From Glandiceps talaboti (Eukaryota > Hemichordata > Enteropneusta > Spengelidae): a stretch of 60,000 nt of DNA. Under the pieces are notes generated by a model. The model was not told where the DNA came from, did not search any database, and saw only the letters and a list, made by a program, of their open reading frames with translations. Both the position numbers and the translations under genes were made by a program. Below, one piece after another: positions 48,601-60,000 of the stretch (its first letter is position 1; each line of letters opens with the position of its first letter). The stretch covers positions 3,434,463 to 3,494,462 of the forward strand of contig NC_135551.1 in NCBI RefSeq assembly GCF_964340395.1. The letters are read 5' to 3'.

Positions 48601-51600
48601 GCTATACTGTCTTAGTACGTTAGTGTCATCAAGTACTAGCTATACTGTCTTAGTACGTTAGTGTCATCAAGTACTAGCTATACTGTCTCAATACGTTAGT
48701 GTCATCAAGTACTAGCTGTACTGTCTTAGTACGTTAGTGTCATCAAGTACTAGCTATACTGTCTCAATACGTTAGTGTCATCAAGTACTAGCTATACTGT
48801 CTTAGTACGTTAGTGTCATCAAGTACTAGCTATACTGTCTTAGTACGTTAGTGCCATCAAGTACTAGCTATACTGTCTCAATACGTTAGTGTCATCAAGT
48901 ACTAGCTATACTGTCTTAGTACGTTAGTGTCATCAAGTACTAGCTATACTGTCTTAGTACGTTAGTGCCATCAAGTACTAGCTATACTGTCTTAGTACGT
49001 TAGTGCCATCAAGTACTAGCTATACTGTCTCAATACGTTAGTGTCATCAAGTACTAGCTATACTGTCTCAATACGTTAGTGTCATCAAGTACTAGCTGTA
49101 CTGTCTTAGTACGTTAGTGCCATCAAGTACTAGCTATACTGTCTTAGTACGTTAGTGTCATCAAGTACTAGCTATACTGTCTTAGTACGTTAGTGTCATC
49201 AAGTACTAGCTATACTGTCTCAATACGTTAGTGTCATCAAGTACTAGCTATACTGTCTCAATACGTTAGTGTCATCAAGTACTAGCTATACTGTCTGAGT
49301 ACGTTAGTGCCATCAAGTACTAGCTATACTGTCTTAGTACGTTAGTGCCATCAAGTACTAGCTATACTATCTCAATACGTTAGTGTCATCAAGTACTAGC
49401 TATACTGTCTCAATACGTTAGTGTCATCAAGTACTAGCTATACTGTCTCAATACGTTAGTGTCATCAAGTACTAGCTGTACTGTCTTAGTACGTTAGTGC
49501 CATCAAGTACTAGCTATACTGTCTTAGTACGTTAGTGTCACCAAGTACTAGCTATACTGTCTTAGTACGTTAGTGTCATCAAGTACTAGCTATACTGTCT
49601 CAATACGTTAGTGTCATCAAGTACTAGCTATACTGTCTTAGTACGTTAGTGTCATCAAGTACTAGCTATACTGTCTTAGTACGTTAGTGTCATCAAGTAC
49701 TAGCTATACTGTCTCAATACGTTAGTGTCATCAAGTACTAGCTATACTGTCTTAGTACGTTAGTGCCATCAAGTACTAGCTATACTGTCTCAATACGTTA
49801 GTGTCATCAAGTACTAGCTATACTGTCTTAGTACGTTAGTGTCATCAAGTACTAGCTATACTGTCTTAGTACGTTAGTGCCATCAAGTACTAGCTATACT
49901 GTCTTAGTACGTTAGTGCCATCAAGTACTAGCTATACTGTCTCAATACGTTAGTGTCATCAAGTACTAGCTATACTGTCTCAATACGTTAGTGTCATCAA
50001 GTACTAGCTATACTGTCTTAGTACGTTAGTGTCATCAAGTACTAGCTATACTGTCTTAGTACGTTAGTGCCATCAAGTACTAGCTATACTGTCTTAGTAC
50101 GTTAGTGTCATCAAGTACTAGCTATACTGTCTCAATACGTTAGTGTCATCAAGTACTAGCTATACTGTCTCAATACGTTAGTGTCATCAAGTACTAGCTA
50201 TACTGTCTCAATACGTTAGTGTCATCAAGTACTGGCTGTACTGTCTTAGTACGTTAGTGCCATCAAGTACTAGCTATACTGTCTTAGTACGTTAGTGCCA
50301 TCAAGTACTAGCTATACTGTCTCAATACGTTAGTGTCATCAAGTACTAGCTATACTGTCTTAGTACGTTAGTGTCATCAAGTACTAGCTATACTGTCTCA
50401 ATACGTTAGTGTCATCAAGTACTAGCTATACTGTCTTAGTACGTTAGTGCCATCAAGTACTAGCTATACTGTCTCAATACGTTAGTGTCATCAAGTACTA
50501 GCTATACTGTCTTAGTACGTTAGTGTCATCAAGTACTAGCTATACTGTCTTAGTACGTTAGTGCCATCAAGTACTAGCTATACTGTCTTAGTACGTTAGT
50601 GCCATCAAGTACTAGCTATACTGTCTCAATACGTTAGTGTCATCAAGTACTAGCTATACTGTCTCAATACGTTAGTGTCATCAAGTACTAGCTATACTGT
50701 CTTAGTACGTTAGTGTCATCAAGTACTAGCTATACTGTCTTAGTACGTTAGTGTCATCAAGTACTAGCTATACTGTCTTAGTACGTTAGTGTCATCAAGT
50801 ACTAGCTATACTGTCTCAATACGTTAGTGTCATCAAGTACTAGCTGTACTGTCTTAGTACGTTAGTGTCATCAAGTACTAGCTATACTGTCTCAATACGT
50901 CAGTGTCATCAAGTACTAGCTATACTGTCTTAGTACGTTAGTGTCATCAAGTACTAGCTATACTGTCTTAGTACGTTAGTGCCATCAAGTACTAGCTATA
51001 CTGTCTCAATACGTTAGTGTCATCAAGTACTAGCTATACTGTCTTAGTACGTTAGTGTCATCAAGTACTAGCTATACTGTCTTAGTACGTTAGTGCCATC
51101 AAGTACTAGCTATACTGTCTTAGTACGTTAGTGCCATCAAGTACTAGCTATACTGTCTCAATACGTTAGTGTCATCAAGTACTAGCTATACTGTCTCAAT
51201 ACGTTAGTGTCATCAAGTACTAGCTGTACTGTCTTAGTACGTTAGTGCCATCAAGTACTAGCTATACTGTCTTAGTACGTTAGTGTCATCAAGTACTAGC
51301 TATACTGTCTTAGTACGTTAGTGTCATCAAGTACTAGCTATACTGTCTCAATACGTTAGTGTCATCAAGTACTAGCTATACTGTCTCAATACGTTAGTGT
51401 CATCAAGTACTAGCTATACTGTCTGAGTACGTTAGTGCCATCAAGTACTAGCTATACTGTCTTAGTACGTTAGTGCCATCAAGTACTAGCTATACTATCT
51501 CAATACGTTAGTGTCATCAAGTACTAGCTATACTGTCTCAATACGTTAGTGTCATCAAGTACTAGCTATACTGTCTCAATACGTTAGTGTCATCAAGTAC

Positions 51601-53300
51601 TAGCTGTACTGTCTTAGTACGTTAGTGCCATCAAGTACTAGCTATACTGTCTTAGTACGTTAGTGTCACCAAGTACTAGCTATACTGTCTTAGTACGTTA
51701 GTGTCATCAAGTACTAGCTATACTGTCTCAATACGTTAGTGTCATCAAGTACTAGCTATACTGTCTTAGTACGTTAGTGTCATCAAGTACTAGCTATACT
51801 GTCTTAGTACGTTAGTGTCATCAAGTACTAGCTATACTGTCTCAATACGTTAGTGTCATCAAGTACTAGCTATACTGTCTTAGTACGTTAGTGCCATCAA
51901 GTACTAGCTATACTGTCTCAATACGTTAGTGTCATCAAGTACTAGCTATACTGTCTTAGTACGTTAGTGTCATCAAGTACTAGCTATACTGTCTTAGTAC
52001 GTTAGTGCCATCAAGTACTAGCTATACTGTCTTAGTACGTTAGTGCCATCAAGTACTAGCTATACTGTCTCAATACGTTAGTGTCATCAAGTACTAGCTA
52101 TACTGTCTCAATACGTTAGTGTCATCAAGTACTAGCTATACTGTCTTAGTACGTTAGTGTCATCAAGTACTAGCTATACTGTCTTAGTACGTTAGTGCCA
52201 TCAAGTACTAGCTATACTGTCTTAGTACGTTAGTGTCATCAAGTACTAGCTATACTGTCTCAATACGTTAGTGTCATCAAGTACTAGCTATACTGTCTCA
52301 ATACGTTAGTGTCATCAAGTACTAGCTATACTGTCTCAATACGTTAGTGTCATCAAGTACTGGCTGTACTGTCTTAGTACGTTAGTGCCATCAAGTACTA
52401 GCTATACTGTCTTAGTACGTTAGTGCCATCAAGTACTAGCTATACTGTCTCAATACGTTAGTGTCATCAAGTACTAGCTATACTGTCTCAATACGTTAGT
52501 GTCATCAAGTACTAGCTATACTGTCTCAATACGTTAGTGTCATCAAGTACTAGCTGTACTGTCTTAGTACGTTAGTGTCATCAAGTACTAGCTATACTGT
52601 CTTAGTACGTTAGTGCCATCAAGTACTAGCTATACTGTCTTAGTACGTTAGTGTCATCAAGTACTAGCTATACTGTCTCAGTACGTTAGTGTCATCAAGT
52701 ACTAGCTATACTGTCTTAGTACGTTAGTGTCATCAAGTACTAGCTATACTGTCTTAGTACGTTAGTGTCATCAAGTACTAGCTATACTGTCTTAGTACGT
52801 TAGTGCCATCAAGTACTAGCTATACTGTCTTAGTACGTTAGTGCCATCAAGTACTAGCTATACTGTCTTAGTACGTTAGTGCCATCAAGTACTAGCTATA
52901 CTGTCTTAGTACGTTAGTGTCATCAAGTACTAGCTATACTGTCTTAGTACGTTAGTGTCATCAAGTACTAGCTATACTGTCTCAGTACGTTAGTGTCATC
53001 AAGTACTAGCTATACTGTCTCAGTACGTTAGTGTCATCAAGTACTAGCTATACTGTCTTAGTACGTTAGTGCCATCAAGTACTAGCTATACTGTCTTAGT
53101 ACGTTAGTGTCATCAAGTACTAGCTATACTGTCTCAGTACGTTAGTGTCATCAAGTACTAGCTATACTGTCTCAGTACGTTAGTGCCATCAAGTACTAGC
53201 TATACTGTCTCAGTACGTTAGTGCCATCAAGTACTAGCTATACTGTCTCAGTACGTTAGTGCCATCAAGTACTAGCTATACTGTCTCAGTACGTTAGTGC
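45640..53300. repeat. 38-bp satellite-like array, about 200 copies
   Basis: The unit is TACTGTCTTAGTACGTTAGT + GTCATCAAGTACTAGCTA. Regular alternatives are CTCAATAC or CTCAGTAC for CTTAGTAC, GCCATC for GTCATC, and GCTGTACT for GCTATACT. Divergence is only a few percent and the period is constant for 7.7 kb. Rare variants recur at fixed lags (see findings). It fills the intergenic space between D and E. Confidence 0.98.
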
Positions 53301-53524
53301 ACTGTGGTTATTGTCATCTTCTCTAATCTTCTCTTAACCCCCCCCCCACACACACACACACACACACACACACTTTCTCACGTGACATATATAATGGTAC
53401 GTGGTATGCAAGTGTTTGAACGAGGGATGTTCTCATATGTAGACATCAAGTAGCATAATTCTATAGTCCTGTCAGGTCAGAGTAGCCCTGTAGGCTTATC
53501 AAGGCAAAACAGAGTTAACCTGGT

Positions 53525-53805
53525 CACAGGCCTGTCAGCGTACCAAGACAAATCAGAGTGGCTCACTCACAGGCCTGTCAGCTACCAAGACAAATGAAGT
53601 GGCTCACTCACAGGCCTGTCAGCGTACCAAGACAAATCAGAGTGGCTCACTCACAGGCCTGTCAGCTACCAAGACAAATGAAATGGCTCGCTCACAGGCC
53701 TGTCGGCATACCAAGATAAATGAAGTGGCTCACTCACATACCTGTCAGCTACCGAGACAAATGAAGTGGCTCGCTCACAGGCCTGTCAGCATACCGAAAC
53801 AAAAC
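53525..53805. repeat. Minisatellite of about 42 bp, 6-7 copies
   Basis: The unit contains GTGGCTCACTCACAGGCCTG and TACCAAGACAAAT, with length varying from 41 to 44 bp. A C-run and (CA)n tract precede it at about 53338-53373. Confidence 0.9.
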
Positions 53806-54017
53806 AGTACTAGTGTGTCTCACTCATTTGGTTGCATTGAGTATGTAATCTAATTTACAACAACAAAGTAACCATGGTTACGATGTAACCCTCGGACTGC
53901 AAACGCCATAGCTATTAGCTGGCCTTCTGACCGCTGTCGTTGCAACACCAGATCGAGGGTCTGTCGTCGGCGTCCAATTCAACAATTTACATTATTGTCA
54001 CCAGGCATTTCAACGAA

Positions 54018-54062
54018 ATGATTCGATTACTGATACCGCTGTTACTGTTTTGCTGTTTGATA
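54018..54062 (+). CDS. Gene E exon 1, signal peptide
   Basis: Same 15 codons as gene D exon 1, donor GTAAGT, phase 0. Confidence 0.85.
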
Positions 54063-55892
54063 GTAAGTGGATGGTTTTGTAAAAGTTTGTTTAGTCGTCT
54101 TGTAAGATGCTGTACCAGATTCTGATATTATACAATTATCTTATTCATAATTATGCACCAAGGCATACAATCAAAACGGTAACCGTAGCGTTAAAACCCC
54201 GGAATCTGGAATCACACAAAGCCAGTCGTCTTCAGGAACGTAGTATAAGGCTAATGGAACAGTAAATACGTCGGATCACAGTTCTGTAATGTGGTCATCA
54301 TTATTGACTGCCGGGGGTAAGGGCTGCGAAAACGTACAAACGGCTATCAAATTGTGACTGAGTGAATTATAAATACAAAAACACAATATATAACCATTAT
54401 CTAACATAATAACTGGGCTTTGTACTTAGGGAGCCGTCATTATGTATGACCTAGAGGGGTCAGAGGAATTGTTTTGAAATCCAAAATATTTGAGTACCCC
54501 CCCCCCGCTTGAATTTTTTGTAAACCCCAACCCCGACACAATTTTTTTTCGTAACACCCCCCCCCCCCCCCTCCGCCACCATTTTACAGTTATAGCGTTC
54601 TACAAACATTACATTCGAGTGTGTACGTGATGACTATTGGGTATAGACTAATTTCATATTTCATCCATGGTCATGTGCTACGTGTGTTATGCTCAATGTA
54701 CTTGCACATGTAATTGCAAAATTGAAATCATGTGTATTATGTAATGAAGGCCTCACCAGTTATTTCAATTGCTGGGTTGGTACAAGACAAGGCTGAATGT
54801 TTAGTCCTTTACTTGTCAGTTTATTTATTACTGAATTAAGCAATTACATGAGAAAGACTGAACCTGACACTGAGAAAAAGTATAGTTGCGTGCTATACCA
54901 TTTAAAATTATTTTATCATTATGAAAAATTATACTGTACTTATATATCCATTTCATGTAACAGTACCGGTGTCTATGCAATGCAAAGTTTAGCTATATGT
55001 TACCATATTCTTTGTTTTCATCATGTATTTAATAATATTATCATTATTTACCAGTTATAAATATATATCTGTACAATGAAACCTGTCAGAGATTTTCAGC
55101 TCACCAAGTAACCGTATCATCCCAGTGTCTGGAATGCTTTCACTGACTGACATATAATCTACACTGTGATATTCTAGATGAATTGATCCTATTTGGTCAG
55201 ACTTTGTCCTCCTGTGTGGCTCCAGTTGTTTAATTCTTTAACCAGGTTATTCCTTACTACTTTTATCAATTAATGATTTAATTGTTTCATGTAACAGAAC
55301 TCAATGTACTAGTAACGGTTTGATCAATTTGCGTTACAGATTGTTATGGTCTAGTTCAGAAACTACAATTCATTGGGGGTTATGTATATGCAATAAGCAC
55401 TGAAAACTTCTAACAGAATAACACTGTGTTAATAAATATGTATATTGTTGTTAACTTGACTAATGTATGTATAATTGTGTATATAGGTGTGTTCTATAGT
55501 TCAGTGTTTAATAACAAACATTTTGAGTAGTCCCCCCTTTCGCTTTAGTTTTTTTGGTAACCCCTCCCCACCCCTCTAGCTTAGCATTTTTTTGAGTGAC
55601 CATCCTCCCATTCCTACGGGCCCCAGGTCATAAATAATGGCGGCTCCCTTATCAATGTTACTATCTTATTTGCTACCCCTTCTGTTTACTCTGTGAAGTT
55701 ATTATTCATTCGTACCCAATGAATACATTAATGCGCAAACCTTTAATGAACAAAGCCGATATGGGTAATTTTGATTGTTTGATTTTACAGCCACCGATTC
55801 AATTATAGAAAAATGGTGTATTTTAATGTTGATTTGTGCAATTAACAATAGAAAAAAACTGGACGGGAAAGGTAACGGATTATTTGTTTGTT

Positions 55893-55983
<91 letters not shown>

Positions 55984-56443
55984 GTTTCTGTCTGTCTGTC
56001 TGTCTGTCTGTCTGTATGTATGTATGTACGTACGCACGCACGCACGCACGCACGTCTGTCTGTCTGTCTGTCTGTCTGTATGTACATACATCATTTATAC
56101 GTCACCTGTCACAGTTTGCATTCTGATTGGTCGAGAACCTTGCACATATATGCAGACGTATTTTTCACAAACAGCGGTATTTTTAATTGTTGTATCACGT
56201 GATGACTGCAACATTTCCAAATGCCAAATTTATTGTCAACCGTACAAAATATCACCGTTGTATACATTTTGTAACAAATCTTTGAACTGTACGTTTCGTG
56301 TCACAGGGAAATCGTCAAAAATACCTTTAATTCAATTGCGCATCAATGCTCATTGTATGTATGTATGTATGCATGTATGTATGTATGTATGTATGTATGT
56401 ATGTGTGTATGTATGTATGTATGCATGTATGTATGTGTGTATG

Positions 56444-56500
<57 letters not shown>

Positions 56501-56943
56501 GTACGTACGTACGTACGAGATATTAAATCAGCAGTTTCCATAATGCATACTATTTTTTCTCCATTGTCGTCACCCTTAGTATGACGTCACAGATTCACTG
56601 TCATTTGGACCGGCCATTATCTCTTCACTAAGCCGACATGATCCAATTCTAAAGGATTTACTCACATATCGGATCATTGGATCTCAAATGAGACGACACA
56701 TCTTGGAGAAAGTGGAAAAGAGTATGGAAGATGAAAGAATATACAGCTTTGGAACGCATTTTGGTCTTGCTGGTGCTTTCGAATATAGGTATTGATTCAC
56801 TTCTATTTTCCTTTTGTTTTAACTTTAATTATTTATATATTTATTGATTTCGGTATTTGAGTATTTATTTAGGTATTCATATTTTTATTCATGTATCTGC
56901 CTATCTGTGTGTATGTGTGTGTGTGTGTGTGTGCCTGTCTCAG

Positions 56944-56996
<53 letters not shown>

Positions 56997-58405
56997 CTTC
57001 GTTTGTAACACCTGGTCTATTTCGGTTTTTATTTTCTTACACGATTTTGATATTATTCTGATAAAAATGCAAAATTTCAAAGACATTGGATGACAATTTT
57101 TGTTTTGCACAAGAGATTACAAGAGATAACGAAAACATGAAGATTGTGATGTACAAGTTATCACATTTGGTAAGAAAATAAAAGAATATTTCAGAATAGG
57201 TCAGAAGGTGTTTTGTTTTTCGTTTGATACACACTTCCTTAAGTTTCTGTTCTTCTTAAAACTAGCCATTGTTTTACTAAAATCTTTACCGTTACTGTAG
57301 TAGTATAAACACAAAACCACACACGGCTATGGTATAATGCCAGTCGCAAGAGATTAGCATGAACGTTGTTTATAGTTGACGGATTTTCTATTACCTGGAT
57401 TCCACTTCCACTGTTAAATTCTACATAATAGCTAAAGTTTATAATTTTGCATTCAAACAATGTATGTCTGCTCAAAAATCTATGGTTTTGCACTTACCTG
57501 CAGCTGAGGTATTCAGATTAAATCTGGTTATAAGTTACCTTCACCTTATTAATGAAATCCGATGTAACATTAGTTATCAATTTCTACTAGTGTGAATACA
57601 TGTATACCATGATCTCATTGAAATTACTATCTTCTCCTAGTAATGTCATTTGTATCATTTACGTCACAGAGATGAAGACGGTAACATGAAAGGATTAGTC
57701 AATGACCTAGTGCATGCTGGTACGTAAACAATCATCTCTACAGTAATGTATATAGTATAAGGAATACATGACAAAACACAAGACTAATACAGACAGCCAG
57801 AATCACCTACATATAAAAAAAAAACTTTACCAAGTGTATTACAAGAGGATGCTATTCGTTTTTCTACTTTCTAAAGTAAACTAATATAAGATTTGAATCC
57901 AGTAATACGTGGTAGGGTGTTGGATGAAATTTAAAAAAAAAAAGTGATTTTTTTGGTTAAAGTCACCAAGAATACAACTGAATTCCTAAATAAAACAACA
58001 AATCTCAAAATAAATGATAATAGTCTTCTTTGGTATTTTTACAAAATGAAATCAACTGTCAACCTATAACAAAGAGTAAATAAATTACAAATAAAATATT
58101 ATGATGACAGTACCGAATAATGTGAGAAGGTATGTAATCTGTAACTTCAATGTTTTAAAGAAATAATTGTAAATACCCGTTGATTTTAATATTAGACAAA
58201 CAATTGTCAGTATGAAAATTGGGTTTACGCTGATAAATAGTTTTGTAGAGTTCAATTTTGCAAGAATTCCTTTCCATACAGCTATATTTATATAAATAAT
58301 ATTTAGTAGTAGTAGATACATAATATACAGTTTACAATCACAGTATCCTATTCTTAACTAGTTTCATATTCTTAGCTATCTAACTAACTAACTAACTAAC
58401 TAACT

Positions 58406-58438
<33 letters not shown>

Positions 58439-59732
58439 GAATAATTGATCAACTAATGACATTTCATTTAGAGTCAAACAAGACTAAGTATTGTAACTAA
58501 AACACTTCCTTATTATGAGGAGTTACGTCACAAATCAACATGTAGCATTTACAAAAAAGTAAGACGTGAATGATGTAATAAGAATGTGTAATATTTCTCC
58601 ATATTTTTCATACAGTTTGTGACGCGGCAGGAAAAAAGTGTATTCTACAGTATACACATGGGATCGAATGTTTTGACAAGGATGTGGAAAGGCTTCATGC
58701 TGGAAGAGGTATTTCAAACACTGGGCAAACAATATAAAACACTAGATTAACAATATCAAACGCTAGATTTCAATATAGCTCGTTAATATAGATCAAGAAA
58801 AGAATAGGTCCCACGATACATCATTGTGGAACTCCACACTTGATCTGTTTTGAGTTTGAGGTATAGTGTCATTGATTTTTACAACCTGTTGGCGATTTTC
58901 TAGAAAGCTTTGCAACCAACGCAGAGGCAGACCTCTGATTCCATAGTAGGATAGTTTATTTGGTGAACAATGGTATCAAACATTACACGGAAAGATTATG
59001 GTGATGTACTTTGCATGATTGATATAATTTCTACTTTACAGGCATGCTAAGCAGATACTATGACATGTGTTTGAGTTTTTTTAAGACTCCTGAACGAGAA
59101 CATTTCTTCTCCTACTCCGAACCCCTTTACGAAATACATCGTACTGCTCATTTTTATGTAAGAAAAGGAAATCCTGGAAATTTTGACCCTTGGAATATTA
59201 CTGACAAGAAGATTGGTAAGATGTATAGACATTCGTTATCATCATGATCAGTGACTGACTATTAGCAAACTAATTTAAGAATTATCAAATGTAAAGATGA
59301 CACACACTGCTCCTAGACTGGCATTTCAATAATTCATCAAAAGATTCACTCGGATGGGCATATAGTGCTTGGTTATGGCGATATACAATTTGAATTGAGT
59401 CCTGTCTAATTTAAATAGCTTGGCATGGGCATAGTGCTTGGTTTGGCGATATACGATTTGAATTGAGTCCTGTCTAATTTAAATAGCTTGGCATGGGCAT
59501 AGTGCTTGGTTATGGCAATATACCATTTGAATAAGGCTCTGTCTGTGCTCGAATGCTGATTTTGTTTTGTGCCTGCTCATTTCAATTATATTATTTTGTA
59601 GGATTCCTGGCTGGGAAAGCAATCGCTCATAAATGCTCAGCCAATCCCATGCACGCCAAAAATCTACGTTCCGAAAATATTGTGACGAAGTATAACATAA
59701 ATGAACTCCTTGCAGCACTAACGGAAGGTCAG
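54018..59732 (+). CDS. Gene E: secreted SBP family 3-like protein (partial, 3' end outside)
   Basis: Six exons visible: 54018-54062, 56580-56788, 57670-57719, 58616-58708, 59042-59215, 59602-59732, 234 codons in frame. Signal core MIRLLIPLLLFCCLI is identical to gene D. The fold follows as in D: RIIGSQMRRHIL, YSFGTHFGLAGAFEY, DEDGNMKGLVNDL, VCDAAGKKC, YYDMC with KTPER (ligand Arg), the NIT sequon, DKKIG, and ALTEGQ at the end of exon 6. Exon 4 is one codon shorter than in D. The last two exons (VDAIF-type and terminal) should lie just beyond the window. Intron 1 carries TIR element 5, intron 4 a LINE fragment in reverse orientation. It is the closest paralogue of D. Confidence 0.85.
54429..55648. 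mobile_element. PIF/Harbinger-like TIR element 5
   Basis: The left end is GGGAGCCGTCATTATGTATG and the right end is the reverse complement of GGGAGCCGCCATTATTTATG. TTA on both sides (54426-54428, 55649-55651). C-rich subterminal runs lie near both ends, in direct rather than inverted order. It carries a reverse-transcriptase remnant inside. Intron 1 of gene E. Confidence 0.68.
54740..54860 (+). pseudogene. LINE reverse-transcriptase remnant
   Basis: Translation reads YFNCWVGTRQG, a stop, then MFSPLLVSLFITELSNYM: the 'G.RQG..LSP.LF.LFI.EL' block of non-LTR retrotransposon reverse transcriptases, with one stop. The rest of the LINE is not recognisable. Confidence 0.7.
55884..56080. repeat. (TTTG)/(TCTG)/(ACGC) compound microsatellite
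   Basis: About 190 bp of tetranucleotide tracts in intron 1 of gene E. A (TGTA)n tract follows at 56352-56515. Confidence 0.97.
56352..56515. repeat. (TGTA)n / (GT)n microsatellite
   Basis: TGTA repeats with GT and TGCA interruptions, ending 65 nt before exon 2 of gene E. Confidence 0.97.
56580..56788 (+). CDS. Gene E exon 2
   Basis: A 209-nt exon, acceptor cccttag, donor gtattg. Encodes YDVTDSLSFGP, RIIGSQMRRHILEKVEKS and IYSFGTHFGLAGAFEY. Confidence 0.88.
56789..57669. other. Gene E intron 2
   Basis: A GT/GTCT tract at about 56910-56992; the rest is AT-rich without recognised features. No AGATCT array here, unlike gene D. Confidence 0.6.
57670..57719 (+). CDS. Gene E exon 3
   Basis: A 50-nt exon, acceptor gtcacag, donor gtacgt. 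Encodes DEDGNMKGLVNDLVHA. Confidence 0.9.
57720..58615. other. Gene E intron 3
   Basis: AT-rich, with a (CTAA)n tract at about 58377-58437. No other feature. Confidence 0.6.
58616..58708 (+). CDS. Gene E exon 4
   Basis: A 93-nt exon, acceptor atacag, donor gtattt (GT, not GC as in D). Encodes VCDAAGKKCILQY, ECF and AGRG. Confidence 0.88.
58770..58995 (-). pseudogene. CR1/L2/Jockey-type LINE reverse-transcriptase remnant
   Basis: On the minus strand: FDTIVHQI, then GIRGLPLRWLQSFLENRQQV and VKINDTI, then CGVPQ, a stop, CIVGPILF. This is the 'AFDTvdH.iLl.KL..yGIrG.pl.Wf.SYL.nR.Q' to 'GVPQGSilGPiLF' stretch of LINE reverse transcriptases, broken by frame changes and a stop. It lies antisense in intron 4 of gene E. 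Confidence 0.82.
59042..59215 (+). CDS. Gene E exon 5
   Basis: A 174-nt exon, acceptor tttacag, donor gtaaga. Encodes YYDMCLSFFKTPER, FSYSEPLY, FYVRKGNPGNFDPWNIT and DKKIG. Confidence 0.9.
59340..59530. repeat. 69-bp-family repeat in gene E intron 5
   Basis: Two to three copies of the GTCCTGTCTAATTTAAATAG / GCATGGGCATAGTGCTTGG unit, matching gene D intron 5. Confidence 0.85.
59602..59732 (+). CDS. Gene E exon 6
   Basis: A 131-nt exon, acceptor ttttgtag, donor gtatgt, phase 1 to 0. Encodes GFLAGKAIAHKCS and ELLAALTEGQ. Confidence 0.88.
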
Positions 59733-59823
59733 GTATGTCTTATTTTATTTATCATTGTTGAAATTCATAGGTTGATAATAAATCTACAGTAAAGATTAAA
59801 TCATGTGAATGGTAACAACTATG

Positions 59824-60000
59824 TTATTGGTGTCCACTCTAGTGCAAAGTAGTGATTGACGTCTACCCTAGTATATAGAAGTTATTGACGTCTACCCTAA
59901 TATATAGTAGTTATTGACATCTACTCTAGTATATAGTAGTGATTGACGTCTACCCTAGTATATAGTAGTTATTGTCATCTACTCTAGTACATAGTAGTGG
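59824..60000. repeat. 29-bp minisatellite, runs off the window
   Basis: The unit is ATTGACGTCTACCCTAGTAT + ATAGTAGTT, about six copies visible, with CATCTACTC variants. Intron 6 of gene E. Confidence 0.92.

Overview
This is a stretch of animal (metazoan) nuclear DNA: genes are split into short exons with GT-AG (one GC-AG) introns and conserved phases, exon 1 encodes a signal peptide, and AATAAA signals follow stop codons. The rest is simple repeats, minisatellites and short transposons, including a tRNA-headed SINE and LINE reverse-transcriptase remnants. The species cannot be fixed from sequence; a marine invertebrate (cephalochordate, hemichordate or lophotrochozoan type) fits the repeat style. 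I see no prokaryotic, CRISPR or viral gene content.

The only convincing protein genes form one head-to-tail, plus-strand array of five paralogues, called A to E here. Each encodes a secreted protein of about 320-345 residues made of one bacterial-type solute-binding protein family 3 fold (SBP_bac_3, the fold shared with ionotropic glutamate receptor ligand-binding cores), with no channel or transmembrane part. A (308-1054) is the 3' end of a gene that starts before the window; B spans about 7412-14450; C 16279-34020; D 34991-45414; E starts at 54018 and runs off the right edge. B, C, D and E share exon sizes and phases (about 203-209, 50, 96, 174, 131, 214-223 and 29-35 nt). D and E are the most recent duplicates (58 of 69 residues identical in exon 2, with similar introns and 5' ends). 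C carries an extra 25-codon exon just after the signal peptide.

Around 40% of the window is tandem repeat. Almost every large intron holds its own minisatellite: 23 bp and 31 bp in gene C, a 4.7-kb 26-bp array in the last intron of C, a different 26-bp family on both sides of exon 2 of D, 39-bp and 44-bp arrays in D, and a 7.7-kb 38-bp array between D and E. The 38-bp array itself contains block duplications at lags of 950, 2128 and 2280 bp, traceable through private monomer variants. Five inverted-repeat transposons with TTA/TAA target duplications (PIF/Harbinger-like, non-autonomous) lie in intergenic DNA and in first introns; one contains the SINE and another a LINE fragment.

Biological reading: an expanded family of secreted, disulfide-rich small-molecule (probably amino-acid-like) binding proteins that keeps the ligand-carboxylate arginine but varies a second candidate pocket position, embedded in a locus that grows by repeat amplification. 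Ligand and function are inferred from fold only.
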